From Desulfosudis oleivorans (GTDB lineage: Bacteria > Desulfobacterota > Desulfobacteria > Desulfobacterales > SURF-7), in contig DYJD01000017.1 in the NCBI GenBank assembly GCA_020723325.1, positions 80,762 to 144,761 on the forward strand: 64,000 bases of DNA, given 5' to 3'. Position numbers and translations under genes: made by a program. Below are positions 7,738 through 18,418 of the stretch, one piece after another. Within the stretch, counting starts at the first letter, position 1; every line of letters begins with the position of its first letter. The notes beneath the pieces are model-generated. The model made no database searches and was not told the DNA's origin. It saw nothing but the letters and a program-made list of their open reading frames with translations.

Positions 7738-10700
7738 TTATTTATCCTTATGTATAAAATCAACTTGATACACTTCTTCAAAGTCTCCATTCGAACCGAT
7801 AAAATGGATGATCTTGTAGTAGTGGTTATTCTTGAACTTTGGCACCTCGTATGCATTCTTGACGGACCCGGACCATATTTCACGTCCTTGAAGCAAGTGT
7901 TTGACGCCGTTCTTGAAGTAATCCATGCATTCTATAACGGTTTTACCATCCATCGTCTTCTCGAGTCTGCGCATTACATCAGATCCCGAAAGAATACGGA
8001 TTGTATTCTGCTCCGTATCTTCAACATTAATGTAGTCTAAGTCTGGTACCACAAATCCTGGTAATTCAACTTCTTCGGTCTGGAGACGGAAGTTGTCTCC
8101 GAACGTATCGTTCCGAATCACTTGTATGGTGGAAGATACAGCGGCAACACCATCGAAGATAGTCAATTTCTGATCTTCCACATTCCGGATTATCCAGTTG
8201 CCTTCAATTATTTTACCCTCGCTGTCTTTTGCCGACTCAATCTTCCACTGGGGTTTGTCGGAGATCCAAGCTACATTTTCTGCAGAGTAAATAAAAAGGA
8301 CCTTGTCAAAAACCTGCTGACGTCCCAAATCATTTTTTGGGGAAAGTGAAAGGATATCTGTCTCCAGTAGCTCATTGATAACCTTTTCAGGCTCGTCTTT
8401 TCGATACAGGTCAATTATCTCGCTCAAATAGGCGACCGCACCGAGTTCCAACTCGAATTCTTCAAGCTTTGGAAGCATAAATTTGTCCAAGCCGGTATTG
8501 GTTCGCATGGTCAGATACAGCTCGTCCGAGTTCTCCGGTTGGTAATTAAAATACAGCAGATACGTCCATTCACCGTCTAGCGGATTGTCGCGATATCGGT
8601 CATACTCAAAACGGTGCGACAACGCTACAGGATCACTAGGATGTTGCCTACTTGGCCGCGAAATACCCGAGAATATGAGATCAAAAGGTAGCGGTTCTAT
8701 CAACTGGATCCAGTTAGATTCCTCGATACCAGAACTTCCGGGTTTGATAGAATGTTCAAGATGCGTGATGGATAAACTGAATTTGTCATTGGAATCAGGC
8801 TGTATTTCGCCAAACCTACCTTTCATGTCTGTGACCATAACCAGCTCACCACTCCGAATCTTTCCGGGTTTCACCACCATGTCGGCCCTTGTTGATTCCT
8901 TTTTGGCGAGATCCACAAACAAGCGATGTTCCTCGACGCCAGATATTGTACCCTTAGTCTTGAAAAGTGCGGCGCCATCCAATAGATAGTAATTATTGAG
9001 ATTTTCCTGTAAATGGGCTGTAAGCTCCTGAACAATGCAGTTGTGCGAGGTTGGGCGCGAATCTTTAGAATTCAATTCCCGTCTATAAAGGTAGGCCTTG
9101 GGCAGGTGCTTAGCCAGTTCTTCCTTTCTTTGTATTAGCTGGTTCAATCGATCCAGGCCTAATTCCTTAAACAGATGATAGTATGCAGGTTGTAAGAAAG
9201 TCTCATAGGCACTAAGCACATTATTGAGAGCGACGTCCATATCTATTTCCGCAAAACTGATTGGAATGCTCTCATTTCTTACCTGTAGTGCGTAAATCCC
9301 CGTCCACCTTTTGTTAAGAATTGGCTTGAAAAGGTGTTCTACTGCCTTTTTATCTCCCTTCTCCTGATCAAGCCGTATCTGCATATCCAACACCTGTCTG
9401 TTAATAGCCCAGGAAACGATCCGTCCCAGATACGGGTCCAAGCCTTTTCCAAAACAGACCTCTCTGCCCCATGCCTTGTTCATTTGGAACAGAACGTCCG
9501 TCGGTATTGAAAGATGCGTCACAGTTTGCCGAACAGCTCGGAACGGATTTAGTCTCTCAGCCATGGGATTGTCTCGTGGCAACGCCTCGTTCAAGACGAG
9601 TTCGCTCGGACGTAGCAGTTCGATATACAGACGAATAGGCTGAAATGGTTGGTCTTTAGTTAAATTTCCAAAAATCTCCTTATTTATAGTAATCTCCCGC
9701 TCGAATGTCCTAACATGGAGATCTACTTCATGCTGTTCAAAGTGATACTTGATATTTGATCCGCCATTTTCCTCCTGGATACGATAATAAGTTGTTATAT
9801 CAATCTGTTGAGAATCAAAAAGAGGAGACGATCGTATGAAGTCAACGTATTCGCCTACAAGCTCAACCATTTTTTGGTCAAAGTCATCTGTTCCAACGAC
9901 CTTTTCGTTGAGCAGCAAGCGAATAGTCGCCCCTTGTGACTTACGGGTTAGTAGGTCTTCAATCTGGTGTTGAACGCGCTGAAGATCCTGCAGCACACCG
10001 GCAATCATACCTCCGTTCTCATCTGACGCTTCGGCCCCCAGATAATGAGCCTTCAGTTCTTGATTCAGTGCTTTCAAGTGGTCTGCTTTAAGCTTTTGGA
10101 TTTCATGTATCGGCCCATCAACGGGACCATCGTTTGGATGGTCGATTCTAAGTTTTAGCAGACTTTTTGCGACCAGCCAGTTTGTCACTAATTCCTGAAA
10201 ATTGAAGCAGAACTTAAGATTAAGCTTATTGTCTTTAAATGAAGTGTGTATCTTGAAATCCGGCCATTCCCTTACCGGGATTAGCTGGTCGGTGTATTTT
10301 TTTTCAAACGTTTTTTTTGTCAGAACCGACTGATTGAACAGTCGTTCTCCTTGTCCGTTTCTCCAGTTAAAGGCCAATTGAACGCTATTTCCAATCTGGG
10401 AATATGGGTTGCGGTCAATGGGTTTACCTTTCCCATCGAAATTGGCCAGAATGGGACTAGAATGCATGTAGCGTATTTTGCTTCTATCTTCAGCACTGTT
10501 CGGAATAGCTATAGTTCGGTCAGCCTTCAATTCGAAATCTCCGCACTTCAGGCTGTACTCTAGCAATGAAAAGTCTTCCCGAAGCGAATAATCTGCCTTA
10601 TCCAATAGGGACGATTCGCATTCTAGCCGGAACCCTATGGCATCTGCCGGCATTCGTGGTACATAGTCGTAAATCTGACTGTGTTTGTGGCTTATTTGAG

Positions 10701-13700
10701 AGTCTTTTATCCTGACATTCGCAAAGAACAGCAACTGATTCTTTTCCAGGATTGTGGAGCTATCTGAGATGCGGAAAATATTATGAAAGTTTTTCTTAAC
10801 ATTGTGTTCGGAACAAAGAATCAAAAGTTCGAATGCACGTATCTCAACTTTTTGGAGCCTGAAAACTTCGTATGCTTCTCCTTGCGGTTCTATGAAATAT
10901 CCTCCGTTGTTGGTCAAAGTTGCATCTCTAAGAATTTCGATAAACAGCTTGGGATTCTCAGAAAAGCGAGCCGCACCAATCAGTCCATTCTCCGAAACCT
11001 TGCCTTCTATCCGTTTTGTGTCAAGCGGTGGCCTTGTTGCACGTGATAAATTGTTGCGGTAAATAACGAAATCCATTTGCGAACTAGCAGTTCCTTCAGC
11101 GCTGTGCATCTGCAAAGACAGTGATTCAAACTTGATGTCACTCTGGACCATTTGTCTCAGAGCTTTTGAGTCTTCAGAATTACTGCCCTTGATCTCAAAC
11201 AACAGTATTCTTTTATCGACTTCAGGAACGATGTTACCAAAGAGCTTAATATTTGTTGCGCTCAGGTAATTTAAGGAGATTGGCTTTGGATCGTTTTCCC
11301 TTGCCACTTCTCGTTCGTCAGTTACCAGAAGTTCGGCCTTAACTTCATCAGTAAGGATGCTCTCTGGGAATGGATAGTAAAACTCTCCCTTTATGCTTCG
11401 GGCTTCGCACATGTTGACAGCAAATTCAGCCTCTTTTAATTGATATTCTTCACTCCGTTCAACCCTTCCTAGAAGATCCTTAAGGTATGCATTCTCCTTT
11501 GCATAGGCTTCGTTGAGCGCTTGCAAATCCGCTTCTTCTACAATAGTACTGCTTGTCTGGCCTTCTATTTCCAATGTGAACGTGTTAGCTATATCCAAAT
11601 CGGATGTAGCACCAGAATAAATCTGCCTTGCCGGTATAGAGTTCCAAAGAGATGACGGGTGCGGTAAACGAAGCCCTGATTCGAGGAAATAATAAATGGC
11701 TCCTTCGAGTTGATAATAATCCGCCTCTTTAAACGCTCCCAAGTCTTCGTTTATCTCTTTCGCTTTTGCATAGACGAAAGCGAAGAAATTATCGAGCCAG
11801 GTCTTCAGGAATAAGTCCTTGTTTAGCGGATAAGGCAGCGGAGTATGATCTTCGATCACCATACTGCGCACATATGAATTTATGTATTGGAACTGGATAG
11901 CTTCCCGAAGCCCATCAGTTACCTCTGCTTCCAAGAGTTGCCCATCGATGTGCATTCCCGGAACGATTGGTAGTTGGATTCTTGATACATCGTTGGATTT
12001 AAAGGCGGTGGTCAGAGGCATGAGGCGCCATTTAAATTCATTGTGGAACGGGAAGTTGTCCGGAACCCGAGAATGCGGTAGGCTATCCTCAATACAGACA
12101 AACCGATCGACAATGGCTTTCAGTGGATTTCCAGGAACGGTTGCATTGCTGAGAGGAATCTCTTTGCGATATCTGATCTCTCCGTTATCAATATAGGATT
12201 CGGTTAACAAGGCCACACTATGGTAGACTCTGGCTACGGGTTTACCACTGTTATTTTCCCGGATACTTAAGTCTGGGAGATAGACCACCTCTAATTGCAG
12301 CTTTTCCCTTTTAGCCTGGATTTGAAGTGCTTTTTTCCATTCCTTCTGAGTGATTATTTTCGGTATCGCCCGTTTACTGGAGTTCACTGTAAAGGTATAC
12401 TCGATTCTCGTACGGAAGCTGAAGCTCTTCGTGATCTTAATAAATCCGATTTTTATCCGTATAGTAGCATGTATAAAGATATTACCTCCGGCCGAAATCA
12501 CTGCATTGGACGCAGGCATTGACAAGGTCAAAGTACTAAATACCTCGATCCACACTTGCACTCCTGCACTTATAATTCCGAAATCCACCCGTCCGTAAAT
12601 CTCTAGTATAACCCCTATCCGGCCACGTATACGAAAAAGATCGGGGAGCAATTTTCCAGAAGCAAAGCATCCAGTGCCGACAAGCAGCCCATAGACCGTG
12701 ATGGATGCTCCCGCACGTAGCGGCCCTTTGCAGATCTCGCGTCCAAGACCAACCCGTATAGCCAGACCATATTCCAATGCACGCAGGTCACCACAATAGG
12801 CATCCACTGATTTGGTATTGGAAAAATAAAAACCACCTTTACCCGTAAAAATGGCAAGTTGTGCCACTCCTGAATCGCTGTAATCTGACTGGTAAGCTCC
12901 TATCCTCGGAAATCCGAAATCAAATTTGAACCCTCCATTGGTGAAGCAATCAAATTCCACATTTGAGAAGGTTACATCTACTGCTCCAAAATTCCAATTG
13001 CGCAAGTGATCGGGAAGTTCGAGCTTAGCGTGCCAGACCCCAACGTTGTCGTTGATTTTGTTGTAAACCGCATCAAGTTTCAGTATCTTAGCAACCTGAA
13101 GGCGCATGGCATAAAGCCTAGGGTCCAGGAAAACAAACTTAAGATCGAAGAACCCGTCCAGTGCAACATTACCACCAATCAACCAATTGAGATTCTTATT
13201 GAATAAATCGTCGCTGACATTTTCATCGCTACAGTTTAAACTTATCAAGTTACTTTTGATCCGCTCAGCCACTTCGTCCACAGTTTTCAGATTCCCTTCT
13301 GCAAGCTGCGAATCCGAAAGCCCTGCACGCTGTCCAAGAGAGAGATATTTAAGGTACCGATTATTATTGTTTTCTAGAATGAGTAACCAGGCAATATCTT
13401 TGCTTTCAGTTATATCTGTAAGAATGGCACCGTTGAGTTCTCCAAAACTCTGCCCCAAGAGGTTAAACCAACACTTGACAATTTTAATAATGAAGCGTGA
13501 TTTGCCGTTCTCGTCGGTATACTGGCATATCGTCAGATCATTAATCTCCATCCCAATCACATCAAACAGGTTGAATTTTAGACTGGTAGAGAATCCCTGG
13601 AACTTAAACCCTACACTAAGCCCCGGTTTAGAACCGTCATGGAACCACCCGATATAAAGCTGTGATCGCAGGTTCTTCTTCTTAGCGGCAGCCCCAAGTG

Positions 13701-16251
13701 TCCCCAAATCTAAGTCGAACACAAAGCCAATTGAGTCTCCTATATGACCTTTTCCAAAAATCTCATAAAACCCGAGTCCCTTGGCCGTTTTGTAATGAAA
13801 AGAATTAAAACGTAGTGGGAAACTAGACAAAAAGGAGTCTCCGCTCAGGGAGGGAAGAAGCACCTTGAATTTTGTCCGAGCGAAATCGGGAATGAGGGAA
13901 TAAACATTGTTTGTCGACTTAAAGTCAAAGCCGAAACGTTCAAAGGCAATCTTCTCAGGTAAGTAGCTTTTAAAATCAATTTGCGGATCAAAATCCAAAT
14001 CGAATTCAAGAGCACCTTTTAAATCCAACTTTGTTTTCTCCTCTTGTCCATCGTAAGTCAGTGTAGCTCCATCGAAGATAATTTTATGGACTAACGACTC
14101 AAATTCGAACTCTGCTTTGCCTATTATTTCAAAAACATATGCGTCATTCTTAGCACTGTACTTTCCCTTGATGTCAAATACCCGAAACTCTCCTTCTTCA
14201 TCAAGCAGGGTCTTCATGCCAAGCTTGATGAGGCATTCCATCCGGACGATCTTCGAACCGGTAAAGAGGGCGTTAATATAGATGAGCTTATAATCAAATT
14301 CTTTTGTCCTGTCGAGGCTCTGTGAAGGATTCTTATAGTCGATGGCCGCATAACACTTGGCAGGATTCTCGCCTTGATCATCAGCGACAGTGCCGAATGC
14401 TAGGTAGGAGGCCTTAAACCCGGCCTTTGGGATAAAAGGCCGCAATATGGGCGGCACGGACCTCTCATCGAGAGGAATGTCCATGACCATGATACCTTTC
14501 CAGGACGGCTGACAAAAGACGTCTCTGTGCTCTGAAGCTAATCCTGCCATCACTTTGGCTCCCCTCTGTCGCCATTGCTCTTGGAGGAAATCGCGCTCCT
14601 CATCCTCTTCGAAGAGGGTCTTAATGTGGTGATTAGTCCAGTGTTTTATCCCATCTGGTTGAAGGGCAGCTTCAAAGGATATGTTGCTATATTTTATAAG
14701 CAAAAGCGGCTGGAATCCATTGTTAAGAAAGTCGAATTCCCAGTTAGAAAATCTAAAAATACCTTCACCCCTAACCTGGCCAAGCATAGCAGGAGCGAAG
14801 GCGAGAAAAATATCGTCCTTTTCAAGCGCGTCGACCATCTTTGCCCATTTGTTATTTCCATCGAATTCTACACTGAATATCGACTTGGTTTCGTGCTCTT
14901 TGGCGAAGGTATAACTCATCAAACGATTGCCTGCAAACTTGGCCTTGATTCCCTTGGATGTCCTGACCTCGTGTACTTTGGCTTGGTCAAAAAGAAAAGA
15001 TTTTGCCTTTGATAAGGTATCGTACCGGAAATCTTCTAGAACCTCTTGCTCGAATTGATAATTATCTTTACTCAAATACGGAAGCAACACAAAGGCAACG
15101 TGAGCGGCATTTGCTACTTTGGGGAGAAAAGGTGTGTTAGTCGCATAATCGTAATATACCTTGTTCTGGCCAGCTTGAGAGAAAGTTCGGATTCCTTCAT
15201 CTTTCTCGTTGGGAATAACAGTGATGGTAGAAGCTAAGCACTTTTCTCCTCCAAGCTCACCAATTAGGCGACGGTGGTCCGTAAGGCCAAATCGAAGAAT
15301 ATCTCCCGGCCTTAGTTCAATTTTTGATGTACCCGAATTCAATAAAAGATCTGTTTCGATCTCCTCGGCCACTTCTAAGTCCCCAAAAGGGACAAATCCA
15401 GGTGCCACCACTTGGTTAAAAAGGAGTGTATTAGTCCTCAAGAAATAAAAATGTTCTTGATCTCCCGATTTCTTCATAGACTTAAGTTTAAGACGCTTCA
15501 TCCTGGAGGAGATCAAAAGACTGTTTACAACAGTACTTTCATTTGGATTAAGATAAATTCTTACACCTTCTGTCTCTTTGATGACTGGATCGATTTCAAC
15601 TGAAAAATCAAGTGATTGATGTTCGTTATCATCTCGCGAATCATCAAAGAGCCCTGAATAAAACCGAGACACTAATTGGGGGCCATTTTGGTGAAAGTAC
15701 TGTACTCCTCCCTTGAAAGCTGTTTCAGGAAAATGGGAACGAACCCTTAAGGCCGCTTTTCCTTTCGCACCGGCCTCGATATCTACAAAGACTTCTGCAG
15801 GATAATCGTCATATTCTGTCGACAGGTAAATCTTAGTTAACTCAAGTCCAAAGGAGTTTTTTCTTGCAATAACTGCCCCATCGTTGTCAGAGATTAACTC
15901 AAAGTCTTGCACGATGACTTCATCCACTGAATGTGTAAAGGAAGCATCGACATGTAAAAATTCTATCTGAAAGATTTTTTCATCGATCGCAGGACCCCAT
16001 AGTATATGGGATCGCCCTTCACGGCGCCTTCTTTCGAGTTCATTCAAAACATCGGAAACAGGAGACCTACATTCAGCAGATTCAGTGAAAACCACGGCTC
16101 CATTCCATTGCGTAAAAAGTCTAAAAAGGTCCTCGCCGTTTTTCACCTCAACAATGTCATCCGCTTCTGAGCTAGCAAACAAGTAGATAGGAAGAATATC
16201 TTCCTTTAAGAGTTTTCCTCCGGTAGACTCAAGCTTCTTTTTAAATATCAT
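7738..16251 (-). CDS. Giant 2837-residue protein of unknown function
   Basis: One uninterrupted frame of 2837 codons with AAGGGG about 9 bp before the ATG. I recognise no catalytic motif. There is no N-terminal signal peptide (it opens MIFKKKLESTGG). Most of the chain alternates short hydrophobic and charged strands with many Phe, Asp and Lys, suggesting a large beta-rich architecture. A Gly/Ile-rich stretch at about residues 1180-1320 has the look of a repetitive beta sheet or barrel. A charged segment around 1330-1350 separates the halves. It is flanked by a lipoprotein gene (54 bp upstream) and an amidase-like gene (1 bp downstream). Base composition is visibly AT-richer than both flanks, which suggests transfer. 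It could be a surface or secreted structural protein, an adhesin, or a giant effector; none is proven. Confidence 0.85.
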   Translation of the reverse strand: MIFKKKLESTGGKLLKEDILPIYLFASSEADDIVEVKNGEDLFRLFTQWNGAVVFTESAECRSPVSDVLNELERRRREGRSHILWGPAIDEKIFQIEFLHVDASFTHSVDEVIVQDFELISDNDGAVIARKNSFGLELTKIYLSTEYDDYPAEVFVDIEAGAKGKAALRVRSHFPETAFKGGVQYFHQNGPQLVSRFYSGLFDDSRDDNEHQSLDFSVEIDPVIKETEGVRIYLNPNESTVVNSLLISSRMKRLKLKSMKKSGDQEHFYFLRTNTLLFNQVVAPGFVPFGDLEVAEEIETDLLLNSGTSKIELRPGDILRFGLTDHRRLIGELGGEKCLASTITVIPNEKDEGIRTFSQAGQNKVYYDYATNTPFLPKVANAAHVAFVLLPYLSKDNYQFEQEVLEDFRYDTLSKAKSFLFDQAKVHEVRTSKGIKAKFAGNRLMSYTFAKEHETKSIFSVEFDGNNKWAKMVDALEKDDIFLAFAPAMLGQVRGEGIFRFSNWEFDFLNNGFQPLLLIKYSNISFEAALQPDGIKHWTNHHIKTLFEEDEERDFLQEQWRQRGAKVMAGLASEHRDVFCQPSWKGIMVMDIPLDERSVPPILRPFIPKAGFKASYLAFGTVADDQGENPAKCYAAIDYKNPSQSLDRTKEFDYKLIYINALFTGSKIVRMECLIKLGMKTLLDEEGEFRVFDIKGKYSAKNDAYVFEIIGKAEFEFESLVHKIIFDGATLTYDGQEEKTKLDLKGALEFDLDFDPQIDFKSYLPEKIAFERFGFDFKSTNNVYSLIPDFARTKFKVLLPSLSGDSFLSSFPLRFNSFHYKTAKGLGFYEIFGKGHIGDSIGFVFDLDLGTLGAAAKKKNLRSQLYIGWFHDGSKPGLSVGFKFQGFSTSLKFNLFDVIGMEINDLTICQYTDENGKSRFIIKIVKCWFNLLGQSFGELNGAILTDITESKDIAWLLILENNNNRYLKYLSLGQRAGLSDSQLAEGNLKTVDEVAERIKSNLISLNCSDENVSDDLFNKNLNWLIGGNVALDGFFDLKFVFLDPRLYAMRLQVAKILKLDAVYNKINDNVGVWHAKLELPDHLRNWNFGAVDVTFSNVEFDCFTNGGFKFDFGFPRIGAYQSDYSDSGVAQLAIFTGKGGFYFSNTKSVDAYCGDLRALEYGLAIRVGLGREICKGPLRAGASITVYGLLVGTGCFASGKLLPDLFRIRGRIGVILEIYGRVDFGIISAGVQVWIEVFSTLTLSMPASNAVISAGGNIFIHATIRIKIGFIKITKSFSFRTRIEYTFTVNSSKRAIPKIITQKEWKKALQIQAKREKLQLEVVYLPDLSIRENNSGKPVARVYHSVALLTESYIDNGEIRYRKEIPLSNATVPGNPLKAIVDRFVCIEDSLPHSRVPDNFPFHNEFKWRLMPLTTAFKSNDVSRIQLPIVPGMHIDGQLLEAEVTDGLREAIQFQYINSYVRSMVIEDHTPLPYPLNKDLFLKTWLDNFFAFVYAKAKEINEDLGAFKEADYYQLEGAIYYFLESGLRLPHPSSLWNSIPARQIYSGATSDLDIANTFTLEIEGQTSSTIVEEADLQALNEAYAKENAYLKDLLGRVERSEEYQLKEAEFAVNMCEARSIKGEFYYPFPESILTDEVKAELLVTDEREVARENDPKPISLNYLSATNIKLFGNIVPEVDKRILLFEIKGSNSEDSKALRQMVQSDIKFESLSLQMHSAEGTASSQMDFVIYRNNLSRATRPPLDTKRIEGKVSENGLIGAARFSENPKLFIEILRDATLTNNGGYFIEPQGEAYEVFRLQKVEIRAFELLILCSEHNVKKNFHNIFRISDSSTILEKNQLLFFANVRIKDSQISHKHSQIYDYVPRMPADAIGFRLECESSLLDKADYSLREDFSLLEYSLKCGDFELKADRTIAIPNSAEDRSKIRYMHSSPILANFDGKGKPIDRNPYSQIGNSVQLAFNWRNGQGERLFNQSVLTKKTFEKKYTDQLIPVREWPDFKIHTSFKDNKLNLKFCFNFQELVTNWLVAKSLLKLRIDHPNDGPVDGPIHEIQKLKADHLKALNQELKAHYLGAEASDENGGMIAGVLQDLQRVQHQIEDLLTRKSQGATIRLLLNEKVVGTDDFDQKMVELVGEYVDFIRSSPLFDSQQIDITTYYRIQEENGGSNIKYHFEQHEVDLHVRTFEREITINKEIFGNLTKDQPFQPIRLYIELLRPSELVLNEALPRDNPMAERLNPFRAVRQTVTHLSIPTDVLFQMNKAWGREVCFGKGLDPYLGRIVSWAINRQVLDMQIRLDQEKGDKKAVEHLFKPILNKRWTGIYALQVRNESIPISFAEIDMDVALNNVLSAYETFLQPAYYHLFKELGLDRLNQLIQRKEELAKHLPKAYLYRRELNSKDSRPTSHNCIVQELTAHLQENLNNYYLLDGAALFKTKGTISGVEEHRLFVDLAKKESTRADMVVKPGKIRSGELVMVTDMKGRFGEIQPDSNDKFSLSITHLEHSIKPGSSGIEESNWIQLIEPLPFDLIFSGISRPSRQHPSDPVALSHRFEYDRYRDNPLDGEWTYLLYFNYQPENSDELYLTMRTNTGLDKFMLPKLEEFELELGAVAYLSEIIDLYRKDEPEKVINELLETDILSLSPKNDLGRQQVFDKVLFIYSAENVAWISDKPQWKIESAKDSEGKIIEGNWIIRNVEDQKLTIFDGVAAVSSTIQVIRNDTFGDNFRLQTEEVELPGFVVPDLDYINVEDTEQNTIRILSGSDVMRRLEKTMDGKTVIECMDYFKNGVKHLLQGREIWSGSVKNAYEVPKFKNNHYYKIIHFIGSNGDFEEVYQVDFIHKDK

Positions 16252-16305
16252 CTTAGTATCCCCTTCGGATATGACTAAAACACTTGCCTTTAGTCGAAGA
16301 AAAGA

Positions 16306-17733
16306 TTATTTTGACCTAATCTCATCGTATGGGAGTAAAAGCAACTGGTTATATTCTTCGTTTGTGAGGCGTGGGTCGGATATTCCTCGAATGTTCCTAT
16401 TGATTCGAAATCGTCCTAATTCTCCTATACGAGTCCGTTGGATTTCGTATTTGCCCCGCCTTCCCAGCTCGTTCGGTGTGGAACCGTAAGTTAGAAAACC
16501 TTTATAGCGGTGATCCGAGTAAATTTCCGCAAAGTAAATAGGAAAAACGGGCATTAGAAAGAGTCGGTCATAAAGATTTGGGTCATAGCTGGACTTTAAT
16601 CGGTACCATTTATTTTGATCCCCCAATTCTTTAAGCTGTCGTTTGATAGCCAAAGGTGAGGGATTATCAAGATCGATAATTTTGTCGGCGTCACGCAAGT
16701 CATCTACTGCAATCAGGGCTACATCTCCCCTGGGCGGTTGTTCTATATTGTAGGGGTTACGAAGATTATTGGGGGAAGCAGGTCCCGAGTACAAGAACAG
16801 ATATCTTCCTTTAAAAAAGCGAAAATCGATTGGGCTGTTTCCAACATTCGAACCTTCACAATCATGGCATACACCATTAGAACCCAGTTGATATGTCGCC
16901 ACACCCATTCCCCCGTCGGCATACCTAGTCAGTGCTAAATTAGCCGTAGCTCCCAATCCGAAAACTGGCTTTTCGTTACAGTCGGCATCTTTCACAATTG
17001 GGTTCTGAATAGCATTCAATCCAAATCCATCTTCCAAAAAATAGGTAAATTGGCCACGATAAGTAGCACTCATGGCATAAGGTCCCAAGTAACCATAATT
17101 GTAAAGCATCACGCTGTTCGGCAATGGAAGATTCTCAAAACAAGCGTTAATGATAACTTGACTCTGTCCTTCTTTGAGCAGGATGTTGTCCTTGAAGGAA
17201 TTAATCTCTCCTAATATTAAGTCCGTGTGTACAACCCTTAGAGAGGTAGATTGAGGACTGGTTTCAAGAGTAACCAGAAAAGCTCTCAACTGATCAATTA
17301 CTCTTACAAAATTGCGGTATTTAAAATGCCCGCTATCATCATCATAAAGAAGTTCATAGTTCCAGACCATGTAAATATTGAATAGTCCATCTGCCCTAAA
17401 GTGTCCCTTTAATTTTAGTAATGAAATAGAATTATCACTGATCAAGGAACAGGTAATCTTATCACGTGAACGACGCACCTTAATTCCTTCTGATTTCGTT
17501 GACTTGCTAGTAAGCAGATTCAGAACTGCAATCGGTTGGATACGCCTTTTAATTTTTCCGTTATCGTCAAAATCAATGGAGTAATCGAAAAAACCCGACG
17601 GAGGAATCACAAATAACTCCTCATTAAAATCAGTATGCTTCATGAGGCAGTAATTTGTACTACAGCAACCGGTGAGGATCAAAACGCCAAGGGAAAATAG
17701 AGTCACCTCTAATAAAGGCAAAAGTCGATTCAT
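16306..17733 (-). CDS. Lipoprotein of unknown function, first gene of the island operon
   Basis: 475 residues from the ATG at 17733; an alternative ATG at 17745 lacks a ribosome site. The N-terminus is a short basic start, a hydrophobic stretch and the lipobox LTGC, followed by a Cys-rich patch (CCSTNYC), so the mature protein would be lipid-anchored. The body is not recognised. It contains a CxxC (VCHDCEG near residue 288), aromatic-rich blocks and a C-terminal basic tail. It lies 54 bp upstream of the giant gene on the same strand with similar AT-rich composition, so the two are probably co-transcribed and may act together at the envelope. Confidence 0.75.
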   Translation of the reverse strand: MNRLLPLLEVTLFSLGVLILTGCCSTNYCLMKHTDFNEELFVIPPSGFFDYSIDFDDNGKIKRRIQPIAVLNLLTSKSTKSEGIKVRRSRDKITCSLISDNSISLLKLKGHFRADGLFNIYMVWNYELLYDDDSGHFKYRNFVRVIDQLRAFLVTLETSPQSTSLRVVHTDLILGEINSFKDNILLKEGQSQVIINACFENLPLPNSVMLYNYGYLGPYAMSATYRGQFTYFLEDGFGLNAIQNPIVKDADCNEKPVFGLGATANLALTRYADGGMGVATYQLGSNGVCHDCEGSNVGNSPIDFRFFKGRYLFLYSGPASPNNLRNPYNIEQPPRGDVALIAVDDLRDADKIIDLDNPSPLAIKRQLKELGDQNKWYRLKSSYDPNLYDRLFLMPVFPIYFAEIYSDHRYKGFLTYGSTPNELGRRGKYEIQRTRIGELGRFRINRNIRGISDPRLTNEEYNQLLLLPYDEIRSK

Positions 17734-17985
17734 ATTCAAATCCATCTGATTTTATTAATATTAAAGCATCTGTTGGGTCACTTTATCATAAATAATTCTT
17801 AGCAAAATCATGTGGTCTGGTAAAGATACTCTTGAAAATTTGTCCGTTTTTTGTATTCCAAAAACGGTTTAGGACATGTGCACAGGCCAGCGTTCTTTTT
17901 GTCAGATACCTCCGGCAAAGCCGGAGGCTTGTCAATTGGAACCGCTCAAAGCGGTTGAAAACCGTGAGCCACCTAAAGGTGGCGT

Positions 17986-18417
17986 CTACCCAAACAGTTC
18001 CATTTGATCGAGACGTTTATCCTCTTGTTCTTGCTTCCTAATATATTCCCGAACTGCTTTCTCGTCCTTACCTACTGTTGATGCATAGTAACCTCTGGCC
18101 CAAAAGTGATGCCCAATAAAATTCTTTTTTCTTCCCTGAAAATTCCGAGCGATATTGATTGCACTTTTCCCTTTGATAAAACCAACAACTTGACTCACGG
18201 CATACTTTGGGGGAATGGAGATCAGCATATGCACATGATCAGGCATCAAGTGCCCTTCCAAGATCTCATATTCTTTTTGTTTTGCAAGCTCTTTGAATAT
18301 TTTTCCCAAATGTTCTCTAAGATCACCGCATATAGCTTTCTTCCGATATTTCGGAATCCATACCAGGTGATACTTGCATTCCCACATCGTATGGCTTAAA
18401 CTTTGATTGTCATACAT
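17986..18417 (-). CDS. tnpA: IS200-type Y1 transposase
   Basis: 143 residues, the normal TnpA size. The HUH pair is in PDHVHMLIS (residues about 59-67) and the catalytic tyrosine lies in WARGYYASTVG (about 107-117). The Gln that assists the metal site is expected in the helix after Tyr, where EYIRKQEQED is found. The enzyme would cut and rejoin single-stranded DNA at hairpin ends. The ATG at 18417 has GGAG 8 bp upstream, inside a hairpin. All key residues are intact, so the copy may still be active. Confidence 0.92.
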   Translation of the reverse strand: MYDNQSLSHTMWECKYHLVWIPKYRKKAICGDLREHLGKIFKELAKQKEYEILEGHLMPDHVHMLISIPPKYAVSQVVGFIKGKSAINIARNFQGRKKNFIGHHFWARGYYASTVGKDEKAVREYIRKQEQEDKRLDQMELFG

Positions 18418-18418
18418 T

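Noticed and set aside
7737..7883. Longer start for the amidase-like gene
   Set aside because: The extra 49 residues are rich in Arg, Ser and Thr, overlap the giant gene and lack a ribosome site; the ATG at 7736 has AAGGA.
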